From positions 1,102,001-1,166,000 of the forward strand of contig WPIO01000055.1 of assembly GCA_009760855.2 (NCBI GenBank): a DNA stretch of 64,000 nt, written 5' to 3'. Below, piece after piece: positions 35,090 to 48,886 of the stretch. This DNA is from Cristatella mucedo. Lineage: Eukaryota; Bryozoa; Phylactolaemata; Cristatellidae. The notes beneath the pieces are model-generated. The model was not told the origin of the DNA, did not search any database, and worked only from the letters and a program-made list of their open reading frames with translations. How positions within the stretch are numbered: the first letter of the stretch is position 1; the number at the start of each line of letters is the position of its first letter. Position numbers and translations under genes: made by a program.

Positions 35090-35530
35090 CCAGTGCAGTT
35101 TCGATTATAAATTGTGCAGCATCGTGTTACGGTTTTAACCAACAAAATGCATGCCATTGGAGAGGTCATTGCATTAGAACGCTGATGCGAAATTTCACAA
35201 AGTTACGTGGGTGAACCCGTAGCACAACTTTCTATAAGGTGAATCAAAAGTAGTTTCACTATGCCTCTTGTTGAAATGGCGGCTGTTTCATCGCCATTCA
35301 AATCTGTAAATATGCCGTCTGACCCGAGTCATTTGAGGTCATAGCACGGGAACGCGAAAGCACAATAGCATGCAATTTGGCGGGTAAACCTGTAACACTA
35401 TTCTGCACAATTTGGAACCAAATTGCAAGTGTTCAGACGTCAATTGTGGAAATGGCTGCTTTATCGCAGTTATTCGTGAGATCCTAAACATTCGACAGTT
35501 GTGAGTTAAACCTTGGATTCGCATGTCGAC
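35090..35530 (-). repeat. Third block of the ~170-bp satellite-like repeat
   Basis: On minus, units such as 'cgggttcacccacgtaactt' with 'cagcgttctaatgcaatgac' and 'aggtttacccgccaaattgc' with 'cgttcccgtgctatgacctc' match the unit at 440-1510. About 2.5 units. Confidence 0.55.
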
Positions 35531-35581
35531 CTCTTAGGTGTCTGCCAATGTATGTTTATGTATTACTAGTATTTTATCAAT

Positions 35582-35956
35582 GATGCATTTAGTTCGTATA
35601 CTCCCAAAGCCTAAAACTGACTCCGACTTGCATCACAACATCCCCTGACCTGACCACATTTAAAAAGAACTTTAAAAAATGCACCAATTTAGGACAGCAT
35701 TTAGTGGGTCCCCATGATTTGTTCTTTATGTGCTTATGCATACTTACACTGTGCATGCTGCCACTAACCACACTTTCATGCTGAACCTGCAAATGTCATC
35801 CCTAACCATGTCATTCGTGTTTTTTATGTTATTATGTATGTTATTCGTGATATTACTCACCAATCTATCGCGTTTCCTGTTGCAGCAAATGTAAAGCGCC
35901 CAGAAAGAGATTGAGTTCTCTGAGGGCACTTTATCAAACCTATTAATATTATAATT
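35582..35956 (+). mobile_element. L2-like LINE (family A) 3' end
   Basis: It begins at 'gatgcatttagttcgtatac' and runs through the 3' UTR words to 'gtaaagcgcccagaaagaga', 'ttctctgagggcactttatc' and an ATT-rich end. The bases 35957-36221 show nothing I can name. Confidence 0.75.
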
Positions 35957-36221
35957 ATGCAATTAGAGCAGGGAAGTAATCGGCTAATTTGTCAAAAACA
36001 AAGAGGATCGGCTACAGGAATGTAGCTCGTGGCTAAAGTTACTTCGACGTGCATTCGCCGATTTTTACTGTCACGTTATTCTGTTGCAAATCGAAAGACC
36101 TTAAGCCTCGCGCCAAAGATTCTTTCCGAGATCAACAAGCCTTTAACTAGCTGACTTCCAGGAAAGATAGTTGAGCAGGCATTCTGATTGGCCTTCACAA
36201 AATTTAATTTGTTATATTATT

Positions 36222-36645
36222 TCGTACCTAGCTGAACTGCTGCATCAGTTTCAGCCTGTTCGTGCCCTCAGGTCCTGTGTGGACAATAAATTAGCTGTCC
36301 CATTCCTCCGCTTAAAGACCGTTGGCGACAGAAGCTTTAGCTCTGCAGGTCCTAGACTGTGGAACTCGCTTCCACAATTCTTGCGAAACGACAACTACTC
36401 TCCAACTGCCGACTATAGCACATTTTTTTCAGCGGTTCTGAGCTGCTACTTCTATGCTACTCGCTACCTCAATTGCTCTCCTGGCTCTGCTATGGTTCCC
36501 ACTTTCTTTTTGTTGCGTGATACGAAGTCTGTTGGCTACCGAATGCGTACCGAAAGCCGCTTAGGCTGTGAGTGCGCTATACAAAACTCTCCTGCGTAAC
36601 ACCCACATGGTCTTTATGACTTTGTGGAGTTACAGACGGAGATAC
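36222..36645 (+). mobile_element. Family B LINE 3' part
   Basis: It starts at 'tcgtacctagctgaactgct' and shows 'KLAVPFLRLKTVGDRSFSSA', 'GPRLWNSLPQFLRNDN' and a C-terminal 'YRMRTESRLGCE' frame, ending at 'acagacggagatacata'. The tail here has become a (CATA)n tract. Confidence 0.8.
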
Positions 36646-36684
36646 ATACATACATACATACATACATACATACATACATACATT
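36642..36684. repeat. (CATA)n microsatellite at a LINE tail
   Basis: About ten CATA units directly continue the family B terminus where other copies carry CATTA units. The bases 36685-37197 show no feature I can support. Confidence 0.9.
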
Positions 36685-37197
36685 ATATTTGCCGGATTCA
36701 GAGTTTGCACTACTAATGCTTGACGAAACTTGACGTACTATTATTACTTTCAAACCAGTCACATAATGCAAAATTTCTCTTTAGTAATAATGGTAACTTA
36801 TTTGGAAGACAAAAAGCAGGCTAAATTATTAAAATCGTATGCTTAAAAATTTATTTCTGTAGTGGTGCGCTTTTGTCGTGCGTGCACTCGTCGGGGCCGC
36901 TAGTGCGGTGAGGTTTTGTATGTGTGCTTTTATCCTGAGCGCTTTCGTTGGGATGCCCTATTCTAGTTCTCAGCCCTGTACGTCTATGCGGAAGTATGGC
37001 TTACTGAAGGTGACGCTTAATTTACTTGGACGTGTGATGAGCTGCTTGATTGCACGACTAGCTAGTAGGACTGCTCGTCGCAAGTCACCCACCCCGCACC
37101 GCCGAAAGGCTGTTAAAAGATACTTCGGAGGGGAACAATATTTTAAGCCAAATCTGATTGACAAAAATTGACCAGCACTGGGATCCATTTTTTGACG

Positions 37198-37211
37198 AAT
37201 ATATATGTATA

Positions 37212-37244
<33 letters not shown>

Positions 37245-37260
37245 GTATATATATATATAC

Positions 37261-37291
<31 letters not shown>

Positions 37292-37292
37292 G
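37198..37292. repeat. (AT)n with periodic GTAT/ATAC, self-complementary
   Basis: AT dinucleotide tract with 'gtat' and 'atac' islands alternating about every 20-30 bp, so it can fold on itself. The bases 37293-37887 show nothing else recognisable except a short L2-tail-like word at about 37855-37885 ('agcgctttaagagaactaaa'). Confidence 0.9.
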
Positions 37293-37887
37293 TGTTCACC
37301 ATTTCCTGCACGTTAAGGAGAAAGGCTGAAAGTCATGCATCGGATGCATCCGATGCAGCCGAGAAGCATCGACTAAGCACAAGCAGCGCTGAGTTTATAG
37401 CCAAGTTGTTGCTACGTTACATTTACAAGCTGCAAGAGACCACGAAATCAGCCAATGTAATTTTCTGATGAAACTTTATCGAGGAAATTTCGTCGTTGCT
37501 TCGCATATAATTATTCTATCAGAGAGCTGCTACTGCAACGGATCCGCTGCCATTGGATGGCTACGTCTTTCTTTCGATTTAGCTGCTTGGAGTCGCGAAT
37601 GAAAAAGCGTAACTATAATCCACACGCACCGGCTACGAGCTGAGCAGGCAATCCTCGAGAGAGGCGCACAGATTTTTACCGACGCGAGGGTCTGCTAACT
37701 AGTATCGCTCGATGCTGAAGTAACATTAAAGCTCCCTTGTAAACTTCAGGGTTTCGTTAGGTAGTGCTACTAGAACGCTTTTACCAACAATAGTCGGTAT
37801 ATATGAAGCATAAGTTTAGTAGGGAGACATATTTAATCTATAGGATTTTGTTTACAGCGCTTTAAGAGAACTAAATAACTCTAGCTA

Positions 37888-38054
37888 GCTGCGATGGCTC
37901 ACTGGGTAAGGTGGTTGCTTTTCATGACCTCGGTCCCGAGGTCGTGGGTTCGAATCCTGCGTCAGGCAATCCTTAATGGCTGCAGCAAGCTGCGGTGATA
38001 GATGAAAAGGCTCTTCTGCGGCTACACAAAAGAGGCTCTTACATAAGCTAGTAT
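37888..38054 (+). mobile_element. tRNA-derived SINE, plus strand
   Basis: Head 'agctgcgatggctcactggg', 'taaggtggttgcttttcatg', 'cctcggtcccgaggtcgtg', 'ggttcgaatcctgcgtcagg' (B box). Body 'aaaaggctcttctgcggcta', 'cacaaaagaggctcttacat' and end 'aagctagtata'. A close relative of 19343-19514 in the opposite orientation. The bases 38055-38819 show no feature I can support. Confidence 0.75.
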
Positions 38055-38819
38055 AGCACATAGTTCATATCTCGATATTAATAGTATCAATCAGAAAATG
38101 GGCGACTGCTGTGGGATATAGCAATTAAATACTACAAGTAACAAAGCTAGCACTACAAACACGGTTGCTTGAAATCATCTAACGATGTTCTGAAGGATTT
38201 ATGAGCTTTCGCAAGCAAACTATCTAAAGTGGCTATCGTTGTCTCAGAAAGCATTCGCTGCCTCGCAGTGAGCGATCAGAAGGCTGTAAGCTTACGGACA
38301 GCATGAAAAGCAAGTTTAATCTTACTTTACTTAAAGGCTGCTAATTTAAATAAAAAATAAATTCAGTACTACCAAATTATGTAGTTCAAATTTCTATTTT
38401 AGACTGAAATCAGAGACATAAGTCAAGCAATCGCGTTTCATGCTGAATATGCAATCGCTTGCCTAAGATCAAAATTTGACAACTTATTAGCTTATAATGC
38501 ACTAGTTTCGTGATGCAGCAGTACCAGTGCCTGATTTACGCACAAAGAGTAGAGTTTAATGAGTTGTTATCCCCGCGTGCGTCGCAAAATCAGTGTCACC
38601 TAACCTTATGAGAAGTTCTCACCTTAAAACACGCCGAAGTATCGTAATTTGGAGAGACATTTTCAATGATATTCTGTAAATGTATGATGCATTTAGTTCA
38701 TCCATCCTAGCGTTTCGCTTATATTTGGTAAGAAGATATTGCTTACTCAAGATAGAAATGTTTAGTCACGGATGTATAGCAATTCCAATTAATATTACCT
38801 TGATACTTTCCTGCTACCG

Positions 38820-39060
38820 ACTATATAGCGTCCTTTTTGGCCCTCCTGAGCCGCTGCCTGTGGGCTACTCACTTTCTCAACTGCCCTCCTGACAGAGCTG
38901 CGCTTCGCAAATTATCTTTGCAGAGTGAGCAGAAGTCCGCTGTCTACTGTAGGGTCACTGAAAGCCGTCTAGTCTTTGAGAGAGCTAAGCCAAACTCTCC
39001 CGCATAGCAGCCACATAGTCCTTGTGACTTTTCGTAGTTGCAGAAAGAGATACTTTGCCG
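38820..39060 (+). mobile_element. Family B LINE 3' fragment, decayed
   Basis: 'tgagccgctgcctgtgggct', 'actcactttctcaactgccc', 'caaactctcccgcatagcag' and 'ccttgtgacttttcgtagtt' correspond in order to 42870-43070, with many changes. Confidence 0.6.
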
Positions 39061-39109
39061 TAATACTAAATTTGGAGTATAACTTAGATATATTGGATCT
39101 ATAAGATAC

Positions 39110-39181
39110 AGCATCTGTAAAGTGCCTAGAAAGAGACTCAGTTCCCTGAGGGCACTATAAATGGATGTTATTATTACTATT
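39110..39181 (+). mobile_element. Isolated L2-like LINE-type tail
   Basis: 'gtaaagtgcctagaaagaga', 'ctcagttccctgagggcact' and an ATT-type end, without upstream LINE sequence. Confidence 0.55.
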
Positions 39182-39601
39182 AAACGCACATAACCTCTGT
39201 TGATAGTCCCTCATCCGGTGGATTTGGTGAATTTGTAAGCGCCTGTATGAATGTATTACCTGCTTTTAAAGCAGGCATAAAAAGTAGATTGCAATCGATT
39301 CTTATACGATTTTTTTGAGCCAAAGCAATAAAAAAATGAGACAAACCTCTGCGACACAGCTATAGGACAGGTTTCTCAGAGCAAACCTTACGTCATTTTT
39401 TAAAACTTTCGCGAGATAACAAGTTCATAGCATTCTTTAACATCTTCGCTTCGCGTGGCTGCTCTAGGAGACGCTGCTCTATGGCTGCATTCATCACTGG
39501 TCCACTACAGTCATGTCCGAATTCGGCTAAACTGTGAACCTTTAAACAGGATACAGATCGCCTGGAAGGATGCAGTTGACAAATATGATTACTGCTTTCG
39601 T

Positions 39602-39607
39602 TTTATT
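39602..39607 (-). terminator. Candidate poly(A) signal of the MAM receptor gene
   Basis: AATAAA read on minus, about 345 bases downstream of the stop codon at 39950-39952. It is the first such signal I found beyond the stop. Position and motif only; no transcript evidence. Confidence 0.45.
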
Positions 39608-39949
39608 AGCTGAGACGGATTTATATGGGCCAGGCATTAATCGAGGATGAACAATTGACAGCGCAGAGTTTATCAGCTTGGAGCAGCCTCATTGAACGGA
39701 GCAAGGCTGCTTCGCTTTCACGAACTTGCCATAAGAAGAAGTGTTGCTAGAGCAGCGTACCACTCCACGACTTTCGCTGTATCGGTCACGTTGGCATCGC
39801 ACTGTGCAACTAGATCTGGATTAGATCTAAAATGTCCTGCTCCAGAGGAGGAGGGAAAGTGGGAGCACTTGACTCGCCTAAACCAATTTCGCTGCGTAGG
39901 AGCTGCATCTCTTTCCCTAACCCATTTCTAGGCTGTCCGATGTTTCCGT

Positions 39950-40383
39950 TCAGGCGACCTCCGAAGTGAACGCTCTGTTGCCAATACTGGTAACAGTTAT
40001 CGAGTCGGATAAGGCAGCGGCAAGATTTGGGCTCCTGCGGCGCCGTATGCACACGACAGCAGCTGCCATGGCAAAGAAAGCCACGATTCCACCCGCGATG
40101 CCCAGTATCAGTGGAAGGTTGACTTCGTCGTCACCTGACGGCTGGCCGGTGCGGCCGAATTGGTTGTTGTTTCCATTGTTATCGCCTGACTGGTCCGTGG
40201 CCGTTGACGAAGCTAGCGACTGGGAGACTGTGGTGTCACTCTGCAGGCTGCTGGGTGACCCCGATGCAGCAGCCGTCGTGCCGTCAGCTGAGCTCCCGGT
40301 TGGCATCGCCCCGGTCTCGGAGCCCGAGCTACTCGCCCCAGTCGCCAAAGTTGTCGTCCCGCTTTCCGTCCAGGTGACCTCAG
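39950..40383 (-). CDS. Terminal exon of the MAM receptor: stalk, transmembrane helix, tail
   Basis: The acceptor 'cttctttag' precedes the exon at 40383. Its first two bases complete an Ala codon with the G left by exon C at 45695. It encodes 143 further residues. Residues 1-88 are rich in Ser, Thr, Gly and Ala (for example 'TESGTTTLATGASSS'), a likely O-glycosylated stalk. About 24 hydrophobic residues follow ('LPLILGIAGGIVAFFA' onward), then 'RRRR' as a stop-transfer signal, so the N-terminus is outside. A cytoplasmic tail of about 30 residues ends in '...NRAFTSEVA' and TGA. No kinase, phosphatase or ITIM-type motif is seen; the extreme end resembles at best a weak class III PDZ ligand. Composition and frame continuity argue that it is real. 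Confidence 0.8.
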
Positions 40384-43300
40384 CTAAAGAAGAGATAAGG
40401 AGTGCGACATAGGGTGCGACAATTGCACGGGGGTCGTGAAGTCTCCTCCAATGTGTTAAACCCAACGAGAGTAGTAGTTATTGGAGCACATCTGCACGAT
40501 CAACTTCTTAGTGTTGTGCTCGATACAAAGAAAACATATTACTTTTGTCAACTCTGGTCACTCAAGAACGATCATGTCAGATTCAGATAGCTAAACGACT
40601 GCCAAATGTGTTTGTCCTACTAGTAGAGTCGTAGATTAACTAATAGCAGGAAATCGTAGCCGAGTCACTTAGATCGTTTCTTTGCACGAATCTTTAGGAG
40701 CACCGAAGTGTTTACTGGGGCACTCATCGCCAGCCACTTGTCACCGACCTGCACTAGCTCCCAGTCAAGCAAAGCATCAAATTCGAGGTTTTGTCACTCA
40801 CTTTTAGGTCCCTTCATTCTTTGGCTCCTGCCTACCTATCGGATCTCCTGCCCACCTGTACCAACCGCAATTTGGAATCTAACTAACTGTCTACCTATAC
40901 CTCATATGCCCAAAATCTTTTAGAGACCACGCCTTTAGTTCGTACGGTCCTAGAGCCTCAAACTCACTCCCGACTTTCGTCTCAACATCCCCTGACTTGA
41001 CCACATTTAAAAAGCAACTAAAAACATACCTATTTATCTCAGCATTTAGTGGGTCCCTGTGATTCGATCTTTAAGCAAGCTGATACTGTGCATGCTGCCA
41101 CTAACCACACTAGCACGCTGACACTGTGCATATCACCCCTAACCATTTTATTATTTTCGTTTATTGAGCATGCTACAACTAGCTATTCAATCGTGTTTCA
41201 TTTGCATTAATGTAAAGCGCCTAAAGAGAGATCGAGCTTTCTGAGGGTGCTTTATCGAGTGTGTTATTGTTGTTGTTGTTTTTATCAGCAGAAGATTAGG
41301 TTTAGCATGGTTAGCTCGCAGAAAATTGATCGATTGGAAAGGTGATCGTTCCTTTTAAAAGATGTCGATAATCCCGTAGCATCTTTAGCTCTTCGAAAAT
41401 ACTTTCCTCGTGACTTCAATTATTTTTTATGCTAAGAGTATCGGGCGAGCAGAAACTTAAAGTCACACAATCCTAATCAAGAAGGAGCTATGTGAGAGCA
41501 TTGAAAGAATAAGAACTTCTGACTAAATATGAAAGTTTCCAAAAGCGGTTATATGCTTACAGAATTTGACATGTCAAATGCAGGTCGAATAAATTAATCG
41601 AGGACTAGGATTACTAGTAAATAGGGAACGTTCAAGTAATTTTAACGTAAAGAGGACCAATCAAGATTTATCGCTTATCGGTAAAATATAGTCAAACCAC
41701 TTAACAATCTGACTATAACAATAACCAATATAGCTGCAGATACTTATTCATGTAAATTAAATCAGGGGAAACTAACTGGTGTTGATTCAGAGAGGACGCA
41801 CAAATCAGTTCTTCACCCCCGTGCAAGATTGATTCAGCAGAGAAATTAAGGAAGAGTGGAAGTGAGATTAAGATCAAGAGATGCATTATCAAAATGCTAA
41901 GATGTAAGATGATAAGATGATAATTAGATGCTAAGAATTTTTTCCAAATTTGAGCAATAATCAGATGTCAAGTAGAAAGTGACGATTCCCTTTAACGTAC
42001 TAGAAGCAATTAAAAATGTGGTTGCTTAAATGATAAGTCAAGGTGAGTGGTTTTACCTCAAGCATATATTTGATGAGGGCCGCTAGTAATATTGTAAACA
42101 TGGACAGTGCAACTAAATCTTTGACTTTTGAGTGATGTACAAAATGAATATAAGAAAATATAGTGCCCATAAGAATTTTTAGCTGTCTCATGATTGCTCA
42201 TGTAATCATGGATCATCATCATTAATAAAATAAGACCTTTAAGATTGTATGACACCCTAAAAAGAGAAATAATCTCTTGAATTAATATTAGCTGATAGAG
42301 CTGTCTCATTTTTAAGTGATAGAAGAGCCCGGGTGGCTTTCAAGACCGGTTGCAATAAGTTGACAATAACGGATCCCCCACCACACGATTCAAACACAAG
42401 ATGTCGTAGGGATGAGGGAGCACCTTACCCGCTGGGTTAAAGGGTTATCCCTTTTGGCTGGACTGCCAAAGAAAGCTATTGTGCCACTACAGTGGACAAT
42501 GAATATGGCTGCAAGGCTGGTCTTCAAGTCCCAGCGGTTTGAGCACGTGTCTCCTTTGCTGAAGGAGTTAGGGTGGTTGCCGGTTGAACAAAGGATACAG
42601 AGCAAAGTTCTTATGCTGACCCACAAGGCCCGCCACGGCTAAGATCCTTCATACTTAACTGAGCTGCTGCATCAGTTTCAGCCTGTTCCCGCCCTGAGGT
42701 CCTGTGTGGACAGTAAATTAGCTGTCCCATTCCTCCGCTTTAAGACCGTTAGCGAGAGAAGCTTTAGCTCTGAAGGTCCTAAACTGTGGAACTCGCTTCC
42801 ACAATTCTTACGCAACGATAACTACTCTCCAACTGCCGACTATGGCAGATCCTTTTCAGCGGTCCTGAGCTGCTACTTCTATGCTACTCACTACCCCAAC
42901 TGCTCTCCTGACTCTGCTATGCTTCCCGCTTTTTCTTTGTTGCGTGAGACGAAGTCTGTTGGCTATCGAATGCGTACCGAAAGCCGCTTAGGCTGTGAGT
43001 GGGCTATACAAAACTCTCCTGCGTAACACCAGCATGGTCTTTATGACTTTGTTGAGTTAAAGACGGAAATACATGGCATGACATTAAATTTGCTGAAACG
43101 TGAGTAGTTTAAGCAGGCATTCGCAATCTCAGGATAATTCAACCAGACGGACAGTTCATCTATTATAAGGCTGCAGACCTCTGAAAATATTTATGCAGAC
43201 TCCAAAGTAAATTGACAAGCAACTACAATGCATACAACAGTATATTCTCACGCGAACTATACATTAAGTCAAACATATGAGTGAACAGAAAGTTTGTATT

Positions 43301-46300
43301 GTGTATTCCCTGGCAGTCAGGAAAATGAGAAAAATCTAAGAATTTTATTTCAAAAAGATTGTTCAGGGTCTACGCATACGTCAAACTAAGCACAAAATGT
43401 GCTCTATGCTTAACCCTGTTCTTTCACAGTTTATACCCCCCCTCTTTTTTATTTGATTGCCAAGAACAAGCTAGGCTCTAACTTCTGTGCGGATGATATT
43501 CAGTTGTACCTTTGCTTTGATTCCTCCTAGCCATCCAGCACTTCGATTTCTTTTAATTCCCTTGATGCATTTATTGATGACATTAAGGATGGGAGCAAAT
43601 TTTCTTAAATTGACTGTGTAGTAAACTAACTTACTAGGTATGGGCAAACCAAGTTTGATTCAGAAATCGGAAAGGCTATCGCTAAAAATGGGCTCTGCCA
43701 GCACATCTCATATCTGCTGAATCTGGACGAAATCTATATGTCACGTTCCAAAGTGACCTTTCATTAGACCACCACATCAGCTCCACAGTCAAGTCTGCCT
43801 ATTTTCAGCTATGTTAAATTGCTTTAATTCGGGCCTGTTGAGGCTGGGATACTACATCTAAATTGGTTCATGCATTTGCGACATCCCGTCTTGACTTCTT
43901 TAAATCACACCTCACAGGTTTACCGGCCTGTGCAATCCGGTGCTTTCAGCTGGTGCACAACTCTGCAGCTCGGATTGTCTGTCGTGAGAGTCGCAGTTGC
44001 CACATCTCACCGCTTCTCGCCGACCTGCACTGGCTGCAAGTCAAGCAATGCATCAAATTCAAGGTCTTGTCACTCAGTTTGAGCTTCATTCATTACTTGG
44101 CTCCTGCCTACCTAGCAGATCTACTTACCAACCACTTTTCAGAATCTCAATGTTTACCTATACCTCAGACAAACCTCAAATTCTCTGTAATGTAATGTAA
44201 TGTAATATATCTCCGTCTGTAACTCCACAAAGTCATATAGACCATGTGGATGTTAGTGGAAACTTTGTCTTGAGTTTGTACGCTCCCGAAGCCTGGAGCT
44301 CACTCACGACTTGCGTTACGACATCTTCTGACTCGACCACATTTAAAAAGAAACTAAAAACGCACTTATGTATCACAGCATTTAATTGATCCCTGTAATT
44401 CGTCCTTTATTCGCTTATACGCTCTGACACTGTGTATGCTGCCAATAAACATATTAGCATGCTGGCCCTGTGCATGTGATCTCTAACCGTGTTATTCTTA
44501 TTGTTTATTGAGCACGCTGCCATTAACCATTCAATAGTGCTTCCTTTACAGCCAATGTAAATGTAAATTCCTTTACAGCCAATGTAAAGCACCTAGAAAG
44601 AGACTGCATTCTCCGAGGGCGCTTTATCAATGTATCATTGTCATAATATTTCAACATTATTTTTATATTGTTCAATAACTTAAGCTTGATAGACAAAAAC
44701 TCCTAAATAAACGAGTAGGATTTTGCAGAGAATGAACGCAGTTATTAATAAGGTATTGGCAGTCAACGTGTGCGACGCTACGCTTACTCCGACAGAAGAC
44801 AAGGATTCTCAGGCTAAGCTACGTGAATTCACAGAAAATAGAAATTGGAAATAGCTAGGAGAGCTCAGCTGAGGAGTAGATTCCAACACTCCGAAAGCCG
44901 TTCGAGGCCTTGTCTCATTTTCTTCTCATAATCAAGCTGAATTAGCTAAAAAGTCATATTGGCAAAGGCCACAAAAGTGACACGTAAATTTAGAGCCGTT
45001 TCTTTAAACACCAAGGAAAATTTCAGGCAACTTAACATTGGATTTATTCAGAAACAAACTAAGTGCTTTCATGATATCCCAAGAATGTATGCAAAGGCTA
45101 TTGATAGAGAATTTATGGATTCAGGGGATTGCTCAGACCTAGACAAACCATAATTTCACAGGAATGAAGTCAATCTATTGAATGTAAGGACAGCAGGTAA
45201 TGAAAACAGTCATGCCAATAAGTCCGAACTAATGATGATTGAAATGTAAGTGAACAGGCCTTCAACATATGCTCGATAAAGCTGATTTAGATGTGAAAGT
45301 ATAACCGTGTTATGCTTCACTTCTTGTTATCTTGCATGCTAACAGTAATCATTTGATCATTCTTTTTTAAAGAAAACATTAGGTGCCCAGAAAGAGGTTG
45401 AGTAATCCGTGGGCGCAATAAAAGTACATTATTATTATGACTATCAATTGATGTCATCAGACAGTTGCGATATCTATTATCCAGCATGACAAGGCGAATA
45501 CGATAACACTGCAAATACTGCCACTACAGTAACAAATCATGTCAATCAGTTTCCTATCGAAAATGCTTTGGCGCATCACAGTGAAGCTAAAAAGAAGTCA
45601 ACAATCTGACAGCCTGAGAATTGGGCCTCAGTCTGACCGTCCGACTGCTTTGCTAGCCCGAGAGACAGAAGGTAAAATAGGGATCTACTGGTACCTGCTG
45701 CTGCTGGTTGAATCAAGATATCATCGATGGCAATGTCAGCATCTTTGTTTCCAGTCACAGATTGCCTAAATGATTCGAAGGCGACCTGAAACCGTACAGA
45801 TTGAGAGCCAGTTGAAATCGCTTTGATCGCCCCATACAAGGTTTGAGCATTTCACACGCTGTCTTTTTTTAATTTGATGGTTGCATAAAGACAACTATCT
45901 TGTCCGCGATAGCCACTCTCGCTACAGGAGTCGGTCGACATGAACCCTAACGAGGCTCACTTATGCAGCAAATAGTAGGATTCCATATCACACTAAATAG
46001 TGGGTCACACAAATGTATATATCATTCATTTGAATAGTTTCCGTATAGAACTTGAATCTGTAGTAGCCGGACTCCATTAAATGTTGCCACGCATTATCTG
46101 CCCGATGTAAGCGATCTATCCAGGGACTATATTAGGTGCTTGAATTGTAGTATACAGAAACATTGTATTACATAAGATGGTCTGAACAGTGAAAAAGCTC
46201 TGTAATGATGATAGTTGTTATCTTGTATTTTGGGATACGAGCTGTCCAAATGAAGAGCAGGCTGAGAGGAGCATAAACCTCAGCTATAGCGGCACATACT

Positions 46301-46900
46301 GAGTATAAAAGTCGGATCGTTCGTACTTGCTGACTGAGATATTTAGAAAGCTAGTTTTTATCAGTGCTGCTGCTACGATTAATTATTGGAGCTTCAAGGC
46401 GATAATTTAACCACAATCTGACACGATAATGCATGGCCACACCGTATTGGATGGTGTCACATTTCGTATAGATGTTAGCTGAAAAGACTCCCATTCTGGA
46501 TTTGCTACAGCGCAGTGGTTGTAGCATATAAATGATAAGTTGCTTAATTTTTTAGGACCCTTGAAGAAGTACCCTTGTGCTAATGTCACTGCTTGACAAG
46601 AAGCAGTGAGTATTGCACTTTAAACTTGGCATTAGATCTGGAATGGTATAGAGACCCACTATTATTGTAATTGAATAGCTTGAAGTTGAATTGGCTAATT
46701 GCCACGCCAAGGTTTTGAATTAAGGAAAGTGCCCTGCTCAACTTTGGTAAAAAAGAGCAATGATTCAGGTAACTCGAACATGCTTATGCGATGAGCGGTG
46801 GTTTTAAGGCTATTCCAAATAAGCTATTGTTTCTCTTTCTAAAAGATTTAGGAAGCATCAAGCACAACGATAAATATTTTGCTATTGGAAATCCCTACTA

Positions 46901-46931
<31 letters not shown>

Positions 46932-48836
46932 CACACACGCACGCACACTCACACACATACACAGACAAACACACACACACACATTCACAATCAGTTTGAT
47001 GGCAGTACTACAGTTATTCATGCACTGCGATTACATAAACTCTGCTTGTAAGCCAACCCGCTTCCGCATTACAACACCATCTCTTCCCCTTTGTTAGCCG
47101 AGTCAAGAATGTCCCAACTGTAGTGTTAAATAATATTCATGCATTCGCATACAAGTCAAACAGATCTATGGAAGGCTGTGCGCCCTAATCCACAAAACCA
47201 AGACTAGAATGTTATGCATTCGGATACAAGTCGAACAGATCTACGGGAGGCTGTGCGTCCTAATCCACAAAACCAAGACTAGAAGGTAACTAACACCGAA
47301 TTAAATGGACAATGCCGGGGATTAACAGAAAATGTCACCGAGCTGATCTCTTAGAACTTGATGGCCCAGGATGTAAGGTGTTCGCTCTTAACACCCGATG
47401 CTGTGGGTTCAAATAATGCAGTTGGACGATTCTATATTGCCACCTTAAAGCAGTGCTGATAAGGCTCTTCTGTTGCTATAAAAGTGAGGCTGTTAAATCC
47501 ACTGTGGTTTTTGTTTTAGGCAGAAGGCATACAGTATCATTGAACAGAAAGGAACAACATAACTTTAGTGAAACAACAGTCTGACCCATAGTTTTTCCAA
47601 ATACAAATTTAATTTAGGAATGGGAGGTCGGAGAACTTAATCTCTATTCAGGTGTTTCACATTGACGGGCTCAAACCCCCGACCTCGGTCCAGACCTTCG
47701 TCGGTCAAGTACATTAAGCACTGGATCACATTTCTTACATATGGACCTGGTGATAGTGTTTATTGCTACACAGGAACGAGATTGCTTGGCCTTCCATAAA
47801 ACAGCTGCAGGAATGAATTAAATTCCGGCTCTTGCCGGCTTTGATCGCAAAAACTGCTAAGGGTTTAGCACTTGGGTTGAAATTTCGAATCAAAATTTTG
47901 TTCCACTACCATGTTAACTATGACATAAGCAAACAGTAGCACATTCTTCAAGCTGGTGGAGATTAACTTCTGGAATACATCAATGCGTAGATCGCCACGC
48001 TTGAGGAACTACTATCTAGCATTTACATTCAAAATACATGTTATATGATTGAATGGACACGTAGTTAGTGGGCCATACTGTTAATGCCCGTTCGTGTACG
48101 AGGAGTTTTTCTTTACAATGTGCGATGCTGTGCAATCATATCGTTATGTACGAGTAGATATTGGCAGCTCCAATACACCGGATTGTGTGAACCTTTGGAA
48201 GCAGCTACAAGATGAGGCTGATTGAGTTCGCCACAAACCATACACCTGTACAAGTGGTAAGGTGAACGCCGAGAGGAAGGAAAGTAGTCTAGTGGCTAGC
48301 ACGGCTTGAAAAGACCTATATCTAACTCAATGTCAAAACTCGTAACGATATAACCCTTAAGAATCCTTCCATGTTTTGTATCGTTTTTAAGATGATTGTC
48401 ACTCTTCGTAGATTAATCGCAAATTGGTGTCTGCTTAACAAAATGTTTACAAAATTTGAGGATTTTGGCAACATTTTGCCCTTTCAAATTACGACATTAC
48501 CGACCTACTAGCCATAAAAAATTGAATACGACTCAGAAGTAAAAATCTCAACGGTCAAAATTGGCTCAGCCGGCGAGCTTTTGTAGCATACACAAAAAAT
48601 AAAGGCTGCTGCTCTAAAGCCGCCTAACTGTAGGCGACTAAATTAGCTATACAGCCAAGTACGCTTATATTAAGCTCGGTAGCTCTGCTAAGATTCGATA
48701 TTGCTTAGACTGGGGTAAAACGTCCAAGTTGTTGTATGCTTATGTCCCAGACCTTCTCGGTTTCTGTAACTCACTGCATGTTATTCTACAGGCCAGTGTC
48801 CGTATATGGCGATTACTACCGCCTTGCTGCTAATGG

Positions 48837-48886
<50 letters not shown>

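Larger units (their letters stand above)
40384..45694 (-). other. Intron between last MAM exon and terminal exon (5.3 kb)
   Basis: On minus it begins 'gtacc' just below 45695 and ends 'ctttag' at 40384. It contains LINE and SINE relics listed separately. The parts at 41285-42322 and 44641-45382 hold nothing I can name. Confidence 0.65.

Noticed and set aside
37888-37970. Genuine tRNA gene
   Set aside because: It has A- and B-box-like sequence but no intact cloverleaf, and it continues into a SINE body present at four other places.
40402-40590. Plus-strand frame next to the MAM terminal exon
   Set aside because: Short, unsupported, and opposite to a well-supported exon boundary.
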